This document shows positions 1-5,435 of a stretch of DNA of 6,672 nucleotides, piece after piece (the first letter of the stretch is position 1; each line of letters opens with the position of its first letter). Position numbers and translations under genes: made by a program. Source of the DNA: Lactobacillaceae bacterium (GTDB lineage Bacteria > Bacillota > Bacilli > Lactobacillales > Lactobacillaceae); NCBI GenBank assembly GCA_031261865.1, contig JAISIV010000109.1, positions 1 through 6,672 of the forward strand. Direction: 5' to 3'. The notes below the pieces were generated by a model. The model had not been told where the DNA came from. It saw only the letters and a list, made by a program, of their open reading frames with translations, and ran no database searches.

Positions 1-25
1 TGCACGATGTCTGTTGGACATCAAT

Positions 26-55
26 AAAACTGGAACTTCGCGTCCCAGTTTTTTT
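26..55. terminator. Bidirectional hairpin terminator, probably that of chromosomal guaA
   Basis: Arms at 26-36 and 42-52 form an 11-bp stem around a 5-nt loop. Read on the minus strand the arms are AAAACTGGGAC and GTTCCAGTTTT, all paired apart from one G-U wobble, with loop GCGAA, followed by TTTTATT. Read on the plus strand the wobble becomes an A-C mismatch, but a run of seven T follows (49-55). The minus-strand hairpin lies just after the guaA-like stop codon at 71-73, as expected for a guaA terminator; the plus-strand T run suggests it also stops transcription entering from the left. Confidence 0.75.
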
Positions 56-70
56 CTGATTAATTTCTGC

Positions 71-88
71 CTACTCCCACTCAATGAG
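71..88 (-). other. Putative attachment site (guaA 3'-end copy)
   Basis: On the minus strand, 85 down to 71 reads ATT GAG TGG GAG TAG, that is I-E-W-E-stop. GMP synthase proteins end very widely in T-I-E-W-E, and the 3' end of guaA is a known target for tyrosine-recombinase islands. Upstream of these codons the frame (I-F-L before IEWE) no longer resembles GuaA, which fits an attachment-core copy at the end of an island rather than the end of a resident guaA. It lies about 80 bp past the integrase stop codon, with a terminator immediately beyond. The exact core length cannot be set, because the other junction, where intact guaA should be, is outside the window. Confidence 0.6.
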
Positions 89-102
89 GAAGATGTTTCT
101 CT

Positions 103-126
103 TAAACGTTGGTATATCAACGTTTA
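103..126. repeat. Inverted repeat between attachment site and integrase
   Basis: TAAACGTTG (103-111) and CAACGTTTA (118-126) are perfect 9-bp inverted repeats separated by 6 bp (GTATAT). There is no T run next to it, so it is not an obvious terminator. Its size resembles a pair of recombinase half-sites around a central overlap, so it may bind the integrase or excision factor. It could alternatively be a weak transcript-end hairpin for the integrase gene. Confidence 0.45.
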
Positions 127-143
127 GAAGGATTCCTTATAAG

Positions 144-163
144 TTGGCGACATTTTTGGCGAC
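144..163. repeat. Paired direct repeats TTGGCGAC, candidate integrase arm sites
   Basis: TTGGCGAC occurs at 144-151 and again at 156-163, a 12-bp period, directly after the integrase stop codon. Integrases with an AP2-like N-terminal domain bind short direct repeats (arm sites) in the DNA flanking the core, and repeats placed between int and the attachment core fit this. Function is inferred from position and spacing only. Confidence 0.4.
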
Positions 164-165
164 TC

Positions 166-1374
166 TTATTTTTTTATTGCCTGATTTCCATTAAAACTCA
201 CGCTACTCTCTCCGGCTGTCTGAATTGTGATGTTGCCGTTCATAACTTCCGCAATTTCCCTATCAACACCACCCCACATATGAGAATAATGTTTCAAGGT
301 AATCTCTGGACTTGAATGACCCAGTCGTTTTGACAGAATCAAGACACTAACGTTGAACTCATTGATCAGGTAGCTAGCATGACTATGGCGCAAGCCTTTC
401 GCTTCAATCCCTGGAACACCAGCCAATTTCGAATATCGTTTTATAATACGTGAAATCGTTGATTTAATCATGGGGTTACCATCATAGCTAAAGATAAAAT
501 CGACATCACCGATTTTGGCTTGACGCTCTTTCCATGCTTTCAAGATGGTGATAGTATCATCATCCAAGCTAATAATGCGACTTCCGGCCTCTGTCTTTGT
601 GTAGGTCTGACGTTTCCATTTGGTTTTGCTTTCCAAGAGTAGCATATGCGTTACGCGAAGCTGTTTTTTCTCAAAGTTTACATCATCCCAAAATAGTGCG
701 GTTCCTTCATTTACTCGAATGCCAGTATTGAAATACAACCACAGCATAACAAAGCTCAAATGTTCATAAAAATCATCAATGAAAATCTGAGAAATGACCT
801 TCTCGAATTGCTTTTTCGTCCAATACTCAACATCCGCTTTTCCTTTTGGAATTGCCTTCACTCTGCGCGCAACGTTTATTTCCAAGTATTGCAGATTTAC
901 CGCCATTTCGAGAATCTTTTTCAAAGTTGAAAAGGCGAGACTAGCGTAACCATTGGAATAATTTGCGCCTCGTTTAGATAGCAACCAAGTCCGATAATAC
1001 TGCACGTCCTGCACTGTAATATCCCGAAGTTGCTTTTTACCAAATCTATCTTCAATGATTTTCAACATTGGTTTCCGACTTTGAAAAGTCTGTTCCAAAA
1101 CATCAGTTTCATAGAACGGCAGATACACATCATCCATGAACTGTTTGAACGTCATATTGTAGTTTGAGTAGCCATTTGCTTGAAAGAACTCGTTACGAAC
1201 ACGTGTAAGTTCTTTGTAGGCTTCTTTTGCAGACGAAAATTTCTTTCCGTTTTGACTTTTGCGTGATTTTTTCTTGATTCGTTTTCCAGTCATCCGGTCA
1301 ATACCAAGACTAGCTTCGTAGAAATATTGACCTTTTGCATCCTGAAAAACGCCTGCGTATTGTGTTGTTGCCAT
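166..1374 (-). CDS. int: Tyrosine recombinase/integrase of the island
   Basis: Site-specific integrase (402 aa) that would insert and, with a helper, excise the island. An AP2-like arm-binding domain lies near residues 6-65 (Y-E-A-S-L-G-I-D...T-G-K-R). A SAM-like core-binding domain spans about 74-170 and the catalytic domain about 185-375. Visible catalytic residues are R220 (TGIR), K260, R329 in GLRH, H353 (LGH) and the nucleophile Y363 (KHYSHMW). The box-II His (HxxR) is Lys here (K326), a substitution seen in tyrosine recombinases. Length fits the phage/ICE family. The ATG at 1374 has a GGAGG (1384-1388) nine bases upstream. The gene follows the DUF3173-type gene by 17 bp and reads toward the putative attachment site. 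Nothing suggests it is broken. Confidence 0.95.
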   Translation of the reverse strand: MATTQYAGVFQDAKGQYFYEASLGIDRMTGKRIKKKSRKSQNGKKFSSAKEAYKELTRVRNEFFQANGYSNYNMTFKQFMDDVYLPFYETDVLEQTFQSRKPMLKIIEDRFGKKQLRDITVQDVQYYRTWLLSKRGANYSNGYASLAFSTLKKILEMAVNLQYLEINVARRVKAIPKGKADVEYWTKKQFEKVISQIFIDDFYEHLSFVMLWLYFNTGIRVNEGTALFWDDVNFEKKQLRVTHMLLLESKTKWKRQTYTKTEAGSRIISLDDDTITILKAWKERQAKIGDVDFIFSYDGNPMIKSTISRIIKRYSKLAGVPGIEAKGLRHSHASYLINEFNVSVLILSKRLGHSSPEITLKHYSHMWGGVDREIAEVMNGNITIQTAGESSVSFNGNQAIKK

Positions 1375-1391
1375 AACTGTTTTCCTCCATT

Positions 1392-1589
1392 CTAGGGTAA
1401 CTTACAGCCTAAGATGGATTCAACAGCGGATTTAGGGACTCGTCCTAATCGTTTGTTATTATACACCGAAAATCCTTGTTTAACCAGCTTAGGCTTCGTT
1501 TGTCGAATAATATCTTGCGCCGTACTCTTTGGGAAACGTAAGTTTATTAGGTATTCTTTATCAATAAAAGGATCATCCATAATTTCCAT
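1392..1589 (-). CDS. DUF3173-type small DNA-binding protein, probable excisionase
   Basis: A 65-aa protein matching from memory the DUF3173 family, found next to tyrosine integrases in Gram-positive integrative elements. Recognisable segments are L-R-F-P-K-S-T-A near residues 17-24, D-I-I-R-Q-T-K at 26-32, then Y-N-N-K-R-L-G-R-V-P at 43-52 and A-V-E-S-I-L-G at 55-61. The pattern suggests a helix-turn-helix with a basic wing, compatible with an excisionase or recombination directionality factor. That role is an inference from position and size. The ATG at 1589 is preceded by GGAAAGG (1598-1604) at 8 bases, favouring it over the internal ATG at 1580. The stop codon lies 17 bp before int, and the int ribosome binding site sits in that gap, so the two are probably cotranscribed. 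Confidence 0.8.
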   Translation of the reverse strand: MEIMDDPFIDKEYLINLRFPKSTAQDIIRQTKPKLVKQGFSVYNNKRLGRVPKSAVESILGCKLP

Positions 1590-1654
1590 TTCTTATACCT
1601 TTCCATGCTAGTCATTGAACCATTAGACACATCTACTTTGTTTCCTATGACTTC

Positions 1655-1688
1655 ATTTTCGCATGGTATTTTCGAATCGGAATTTTTG
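1655..1688. repeat. Three short direct repeats ATTTTYG upstream of the excisionase-like gene
   Basis: ATTTTCG at 1655-1661, ATTTTCG at 1668-1674 and ATTTTTG at 1682-1688 recur every 13-14 bp, somewhat more than one helical turn. They lie about 65-100 bp upstream of the DUF3173-type gene, between the two divergent genes. They could be regulator sites, but the sequence is AT-rich and short repeats arise easily by chance. Confidence 0.2.
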
Positions 1689-1745
1689 CGGACAATACTT
1701 TTTAACTATTTTATTTTTTGTCACTTTAGCCTTGGTATAGTGTGC

Positions 1746-1770
1746 GTTCCAAGGAACCTTAAAGTATAAT
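1746..1770 (+). promoter_or_regulatory. Candidate promoter -10 with overlapping palindrome
   Basis: A perfect -10 box TATAAT (1765-1770) lies 30 bp before the ATG at 1801. No convincing -35 is seen at 16-18 bp upstream. Instead a palindrome GTTCC-AA-GGAAC (1746-1757) covers the spacer close to that position, so a bound regulator could control this promoter. A second TATAAT at 1782-1787 is too close to the ribosome binding site to serve this gene. Confidence 0.4.
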
Positions 1771-1800
1771 TGAGCTATATTTATAATGAGGTGGTGGCCT

Positions 1801-1995
1801 ATGTGTAGCGAAAATCTAAAACGAATTCCTCAGAAAGACGGAAAATTACTTGCTAAACGACTGGCAATCAAAAAACGTATAGGCTTGGACTTATCTTTAG
1901 ACGATGTAGCCAAATTGATGACGTCGTATCAGACTGGCGTACTTGATCAGATTCTGTCAGAGGTGCCACTAACCCCGTCTGAAACTGAGCGGTAA
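1801..1995 (+). CDS. Small protein of unknown function (64 aa)
   Basis: I do not recognise this protein. It starts MCSENLKRIPQK, has a basic segment (K-R-L-A-I-K-K-R at about residues 19-26), then S-L-D-D-V-A-K-L-M (about 32-40), which could be a helix of a small DNA-binding fold, and an acidic tail (S-E-T-E-R). No membrane segment or signal peptide is seen. An in-frame ATG at 1786 exists, but the ribosome binding site GAGGTGG (1789-1795) lies inside that extension and six bases before the ATG at 1801, so 1801 is preferred. It is divergent from the int module and convergent with the Fic-containing operon. It lacks the S/TxxxE(G/N) motif of Fic antitoxins, so its position near the Fic gene does not make it one. 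Confidence 0.6.
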   Translation: MCSENLKRIPQKDGKLLAKRLAIKKRIGLDLSLDDVAKLMTSYQTGVLDQILSEVPLTPSETER

Positions 1996-2003
1996 AACAC
2001 CAA

Positions 2004-2052
2004 AAAACGAGAATAGACAATGTCCAAATTGGATTTTGTCTGTTCTCGTTTT
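2004..2052. terminator. Long-stem bidirectional terminator between convergent genes
   Basis: Left arm 2004-2020 (AAAACGAGAATAGACAA) and right arm 2036-2052 (TTGTCTGTTCTCGTTTT) pair over 17 bp with a single mismatch or G-U. The loop contains a second small palindrome, TCCAA-A-TTGGA. T runs occur on both strands (TTTTC on plus, TTTTTTG on minus). It sits between the stop of the small plus-strand gene and the stop of the minus-strand Fic-like gene, so it can end both transcripts. Confidence 0.85.
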
Positions 2053-2068
2053 CATTTTTCAAAAAAGT

Positions 2069-2722
2069 TCACCGGCTTTGCAATGTCAACTGAGTTGCAA
2101 AGGTAACAAAATTCTCCAATGACTCAGACACGTTTGGCCTTTCATCATCTAAATCATCTGCAACATAATAGTAAATCAAGTTTGTATCAAACTGTAATTT
2201 CTTAAAATCTGTAGGAATCGAAAGAGCGTCACGACTTGAATCCTTGAAACTACCATACAACAGATTGGCAGCAATCAACGCTGTACGCTTGTTTCCATTA
2301 TCAAAGGGTTGTAGCTTAGCAATCCGTGCAAACAACTCCCACGCACTCGTAACACTGTTTGATGTGATTGCATTCAGTTGTTCTTCGACCATAGACTCGG
2401 TCACTGTCGCCGCAGGGATATATTCTCCTAAACGTATTTTCACGTTTTGACGTAGGATACCTGGATGCTCCGGTTGCCCCTTCTGCTTTGAATCCATGCT
2501 ACCGTTGATACCTTTTAAGACCTCAACTGATACTATGTCCTGTTTGGACGCATAGTCAATCGCCTTAACTAAATCTTCAAAAATGAATCGATCATCCTCG
2601 CTTGCGAACACCCTTTGTTCAGATGGCAATAAGAGATTATCTTCTGTTTGCCCCATTGTTGTACGGTACCCTTCGTATTGCCCTAGTGAAAATACGAGTT
2701 TCGCCATTGATTTTTCATTCAT
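2069..2722 (-). CDS. Fic/Doc-family protein with Gln in place of the catalytic His
   Basis: Fic-fold protein of 217 aa from the ATG at 2722. Fic enzymes transfer AMP or other phosphate-containing groups to target proteins; Doc phosphorylates EF-Tu. The Fic core is about residues 86-165: G-I-L-R (88-91), G-E-Y-I-P (99-103), then Q138-P-F-D-N-G-N-K-R-T, close to HPFxxGNKRT. The expected catalytic His is Gln (codon CAA at 2309-2311), so ordinary Fic transfer may be lost, while the phosphate-binding GNKR loop remains. No S/TxxxE(G/N) inhibitory helix was found. The frame can extend to a TTG at 2734, but GGTGAT (2727-2732) just before the ATG favours 2722. It is the last gene of a three-gene operon, 13 bp after the TOPRIM-like gene. 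Residues 12-35 share a motif with that protein. Confidence 0.85.
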   Translation of the reverse strand: MNEKSMAKLVFSLGQYEGYRTTMGQTEDNLLLPSEQRVFASEDDRFIFEDLVKAIDYASKQDIVSVEVLKGINGSMDSKQKGQPEHPGILRQNVKIRLGEYIPAATVTESMVEEQLNAITSNSVTSAWELFARIAKLQPFDNGNKRTALIAANLLYGSFKDSSRDALSIPTDFKKLQFDTNLIYYYVADDLDDERPNVSESLENFVTFATQLTLQSR

Positions 2723-2735
2723 ATCAATCACCAAG

Positions 2736-3293
2736 TCATTTCAGAATATCATTAAGGAAATACTGATTTGGTTCACGACGTGCCTTTTCTGAATGCCGTT
2801 TGATAGCATCGATAAGCGAATGCTTTTCATAGAAGTCCATCACAAAAGTCTGGCTTTTAAGTCGACTTGTCGTGACACCGAACTCGCCCGCAACAAACTC
2901 GGAAGGTTTCAATTGATGATTCTTACTCCTAGCCTTTTGATAGGCATCATATTGCCCCAACGAATGTACCATCAACATCTCAATTTCGGGTTTTGTGACT
3001 ACGAATACTGGCCCAGTAATCTTATAACGGAAGACGTCATCAATCTTCAAGTCTGCATCATCATCTTGAACGAGCAAGACAACTAACCGACTTTTACCAA
3101 AGTCCATTGGGAAATATTGATTTTCTAGGGCATTACGATGTTGGGTATTGGTTCGCTTAAACATACGATTATCCAGCAATTGCCAACTTTCAAACGCAAA
3201 CGCATCTTGTTCAAGCAACATTTCGAGAATATACTTCTCCGTATTACCTTCATAGACAATCACGATGGCATCGGATTCATAAAACTTAATCAT
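2736..3293 (-). CDS. Small TOPRIM/RloB-like protein, putative nuclease effector
   Basis: A 185-aa protein with a TOPRIM-like layout. A hydrophobic strand ends in E15-G16 (IVIVYEGNTEK, with E19). A second strand runs into an acidic triplet D77-D78-D79 plus D81 (VVLLVQDDDAD). A third strand reads FVVTKPEIEML, with E103 and E105. This is the pattern of metal-binding TOPRIM domains and resembles RloB-type proteins that pair with ABC ATPases in PARIS, RloAB or AbiL systems. The C-terminal region (about 110-185) is helical and basic. It is shorter than AriB or GajA, nearer RloB in size. Its ATG overlaps the ATPase stop by 8 bp, with GAGGG (3300-3304) six bases upstream, indicating translational coupling. 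I am confident of the operon and less so of the fold; nuclease activity is inferred. Confidence 0.65.
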   Translation of the reverse strand: MIKFYESDAIVIVYEGNTEKYILEMLLEQDAFAFESWQLLDNRMFKRTNTQHRNALENQYFPMDFGKSRLVVLLVQDDDADLKIDDVFRYKITGPVFVVTKPEIEMLMVHSLGQYDAYQKARSKNHQLKPSEFVAGEFGVTTSRLKSQTFVMDFYEKHSLIDAIKRHSEKARREPNQYFLNDILK

Positions 3294-4461
3294 GTGAAAC
3301 CCTCACTTTGGGTGTGATTTGCCGTTTCACTTTCATCAGTTCTTGATACTTAGGCGCCGATGTCAGTTGACCCGAAATTAGGAGCGCACTCTTCTTCTTA
3401 TCCTTACGATCCTTATCACCCGCAAGTACGCTGTATTTCCCAATCTCAATCTGAGTATCCTTATTCAAAACGTAGATACTATCTGTACGAGACACTGAAT
3501 CTAGGATTTCACTATAATGTGTTGAGAAAACAAGTGTTGCGCCATTTACGTTGGCTTTACTCGTAAACAGGCCAAGTAGATTGATGACTATTGTCTTGTT
3601 GAAATGATTTTCAATCTCGTCAACAAGCAGGTAGCCGCCGACCTCAAACACTTTCTGAATAGCAATCAAGATGTTGATGCCTTTGATTGTTCCAGATGAC
3701 AACAAACCGTTCAACTCGGCTTCGCTAACAACACGCGCAAGCGGCTCATTCACAAATTGAAGCTCGTACATGCTTCGGACACTAGAATCTGATGCGATGA
3801 CACTAAGCTGCTCAATACTTGGATCAAGGAACTTCACAAATGACATTGGCGTCCCCGCAGGCATATGTTCGATACGATTATCGTTTGTCAAAGAAAGCAA
3901 ACTTTGGATGGTATCGTTTGACACTTGGTTTTTATTCAAGATAGCTGAAAAAATCGAATCCACATCTTTCAAGTAAGCATTGTCCGTCTTTGATCGTTCT
4001 TCAACAAGCACCGTTTCATCAAACGTCATCATTTCTTCACGAGTTGAGGCTGACGGGATGATTTTCTGATAAAGCTTTTCGTCTGTAAAGAAAATGCGAG
4101 TTGGCTCTACTCTGACTGTAGATTCAATACGATACAAAATATTTTCATTCATCACTACTGCTGACATTTCGACAGTCCCATTTCCAGTGACCGCGATGCC
4201 CATATCTCGAGAAAGGCTCTTGTTCATCACGTAGATGTCTAGGACATCTTTGATAATTTGAAGCATCGTTGTCTTACCTGATGCGTTGATTCCCACAAAG
4301 GCGAGCGAGTTGAGCTGATAAAGCTTATCGGCAAGTTTTGTCACAATACCTTCTTCAACCTCATTCTCATTAACACGTTTTTCATTTATGAAGTCGACTA
4401 AAATCGGGTGATTGTTATCAAAGATTTTCAATCCTGAAATTTCAAAATTTAATAGTTTCAT
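3286..4461 (-). CDS. AAA_15/AAA_21-type ABC ATPase of a putative defence operon
   Basis: Soluble ABC-class ATPase (391 aa). N-terminal strand MKLLNFEISGLKIF leads to Walker A G57-I-N-A-S-G-K63-T-T. A variable insert spans about 80-245. The signature is LLSSGT (253-258), the SxGT form typical of AAA_15/AAA_21 proteins such as RloA, AriA and OLD-like ATPases. Walker B is YLLVD281-E282 and the switch His is H315 (FSTHYSEIL). There are no membrane segments, so it is not a transporter. A lysine-rich stretch (about 350-357) precedes the C-terminus. It is the first gene of the operon and overlaps the TOPRIM-like gene by 8 bp. In PARIS-type systems such an ATPase holds the effector until a phage trigger is sensed; that role here is inferred. 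The ATG at 4461 has GAGGT (4469-4473) upstream. All ATPase motifs are intact. Confidence 0.85.
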   Translation of the reverse strand: MKLLNFEISGLKIFDNNHPILVDFINEKRVNENEVEEGIVTKLADKLYQLNSLAFVGINASGKTTMLQIIKDVLDIYVMNKSLSRDMGIAVTGNGTVEMSAVVMNENILYRIESTVRVEPTRIFFTDEKLYQKIIPSASTREEMMTFDETVLVEERSKTDNAYLKDVDSIFSAILNKNQVSNDTIQSLLSLTNDNRIEHMPAGTPMSFVKFLDPSIEQLSVIASDSSVRSMYELQFVNEPLARVVSEAELNGLLSSGTIKGINILIAIQKVFEVGGYLLVDEIENHFNKTIVINLLGLFTSKANVNGATLVFSTHYSEILDSVSRTDSIYVLNKDTQIEIGKYSVLAGDKDRKDKKKSALLISGQLTSAPKYQELMKVKRQITPKVRVSHD

Positions 4462-4480
4462 GGTTTATACCTCAAAATCA

Positions 4481-4523
4481 TTCTATCACTTTTAATCGAT
4501 TTATTCGATTGAAAGTGATAGAA
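4481..4523. promoter_or_regulatory. Near-perfect 43-nt palindrome in the operon leader
   Basis: Arms 4481-4499 and 4505-4523 pair over 19 bp with one mismatch or wobble around the loop TTTAT. The outer 12 bp (TTCTATCACTTT and AAAGTGATAGAA) and the inner 6 bp (AATCGA and TCGATT) are perfect. It ends 7 bp from the GAGGT ribosome binding site of the ATPase gene. Neither strand has a T run after it, so it is not a normal terminator. It is either an operator for a dimeric regulator or an mRNA leader hairpin controlling the operon. Confidence 0.7.
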
Positions 4524-4549
4524 CCTAATGCTATACCGCTATAACGACC

Positions 4550-4578
4550 AAAGCAGCCTCCAGTTGGAGACTGCTTTT
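4550..4578 (+). terminator. Hairpin with terminator form between divergent operons
   Basis: Arms 4550-4562 (AAAGCAGCCTCCA) and 4565-4577 (TGGAGACTGCTTT) pair over 13 positions with one C-A mismatch and a 2-base gap, so the real loop is wider. A TTTT run follows on the plus strand (4575-4578), then a T-rich stretch. No plus-strand gene ends nearby, so it is a remnant, an insulator before the zeta-type gene, or part of the leader of the minus-strand operon. Confidence 0.5.
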
Positions 4579-4584
4579 CGCTTT

Positions 4585-4590
4585 ATTATA
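4585..4590 (-). promoter_or_regulatory. Candidate -10 box for the ATPase operon
   Basis: The minus strand carries a perfect TATAAT at 4585-4590, about 125 bp upstream of the ATPase ATG. No good -35 box is seen at 16-18 bp. If it is used, the leader would carry both the hairpin at 4550-4578 and the palindrome at 4481-4523 before the ribosome binding site, a layout that would suit attenuation or repression. Confidence 0.3.
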
Positions 4591-4687
4591 ACAAGTCCTC
4601 ATTGGTCATATCGACTCACACTGTACAATAGCGTAAACCTCAAATTCGTACCTTTCCCACCTTCTAAGCCTCATCCTACTGAGCATA

Positions 4688-4726
4688 TTGCACGATAGTG
4701 GTAAAATATGTGTAACGAAAGTAACG
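4688..4726 (+). promoter_or_regulatory. Candidate promoter region of the zeta-type toxin gene
   Basis: This stretch holds possible elements TTGCAC (4688-4693), TAAAAT (4702-4707) and TGTAAC (4711-4716). No pairing of these gives a clean consensus promoter. GTAACG occurs twice, at 4712-4717 and 4721-4726, a 9-bp direct repeat close to the likely transcription start, which could be a regulator site. The ribosome binding site AAAGGGAG (4731-4738) follows, four bases before the ATG. Confidence 0.3.
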
Positions 4727-4742
4727 TGAGAAAGGGAGCGAC

Positions 4743-5435
4743 ATGGCCGAACAAAATCAAACATCACTTGAAGCAGTCGAATATGCTAAGTCACACAAAA
4801 AAGAATTCATTGATCGAGTGATTCAGGATAAAGTTGCTGAGGTTGATAAGGTGGCTATCTATATGGCAGGGACTCCCGGTGCCGGTAAAACCGAGGTTGC
4901 TACGTCATTAAACGAGATGCTCGGTGCTGACTTAGTGATGATTGATGCGGACGCATTCAGAGAATCATTTCCAGCGTATAATGGCACCAATTCAAGCGAC
5001 TTCCAACGTGCTGCCTCACTATTGGTCGACAAAACCTATGATTACGTGATGAAGCACGGTTATTCGTTCATTCTTGATGGTACATTTGCATATAACAACG
5101 CAATTAAGAACATCGAGCGTGCTGTGAAGCGTAATTATGACGTTGCGATTTACTTTGTCTATCAGAAACCTGATGTAGCTTGGCGCTTCACAAAGATTCG
5201 TGAAGCTAAACAAGGTCGTGTCATCACAAAAGAGGCATTTATTCGCGCCTATTTGCAGTCACAACACAATGTTGAAGCCGCTAAACAAGAGTTTGGCGAT
5301 CGAATTATGGTAAACTTGGTATTCAAAGACTTCGAAAATGCTATTTCAGACATCGTTATGGACGTCGAGAATATTGGATTATTGTTGTCGCATCAATATA
5401 CTGAAAATGAACTGGAGGAGTTATTAAATGACTGA
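4743..5435 (+). CDS. Zeta-toxin-family kinase (putative UDP-GlcNAc kinase toxin)
   Basis: A 230-aa P-loop kinase of the zeta/PezT toxin family, whose members phosphorylate UDP-N-acetylglucosamine and so block peptidoglycan synthesis. Walker A is G43-T-P-G-A-G-K49-T50. D68-A-D70 (MIDADAFRESFP) fits the substrate-binding and catalytic Asp region. D112-G-T-F resembles the conserved substrate-binding segment. R153 and R159 (KIREAKQGR) lie where family members carry ATP-binding or lid arginines. A helical tail (about 205-230) follows. The toxin residues appear intact. Its ATG at 4743 follows AAAGGGAG. No antitoxin gene precedes it, unlike epsilon-zeta or PezAT. Its stop overlaps the next small gene by 8 bp. 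It could instead be a housekeeping-like kinase of the family, but the mobile setting favours a toxin. Confidence 0.85.
   Translation: MAEQNQTSLEAVEYAKSHKKEFIDRVIQDKVAEVDKVAIYMAGTPGAGKTEVATSLNEMLGADLVMIDADAFRESFPAYNGTNSSDFQRAASLLVDKTYDYVMKHGYSFILDGTFAYNNAIKNIERAVKRNYDVAIYFVYQKPDVAWRFTKIREAKQGRVITKEAFIRAYLQSQHNVEAAKQEFGDRIMVNLVFKDFENAISDIVMDVENIGLLLSHQYTENELEELLND

Noticed and set aside
103..126. The inverted repeat as the actual crossover core
   Set aside because: The minus-strand frame between this repeat and the IEWE-stop codons does not resemble GuaA, so the crossover is more likely at the guaA-like codons at 71-88; binding-site function remains possible.
1786..1800. ATG at 1786 as start of the small plus-strand gene
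   Set aside because: The ribosome binding site GAGGTGG lies after this ATG and serves the one at 1801; the -10-like TATAAT at 1782 overlaps it.
1801..1995. The 64-aa protein as antitoxin of the Fic-like protein
   Set aside because: It lacks the S/TxxxE(G/N) inhibitory motif, is on the opposite strand and is separated by a strong bidirectional terminator.
2723..2734. TTG start at 2734 for the Fic-like gene
   Set aside because: GGTGAT at 2727-2732 sits inside this extension and is placed correctly for the ATG at 2722, which is therefore preferred.
2793..3086. 97-codon plus-strand frame opposite the TOPRIM-like gene
   Set aside because: It is antisense to a well supported gene with operon-type overlaps, has no ribosome binding site of note and no recognisable domain.
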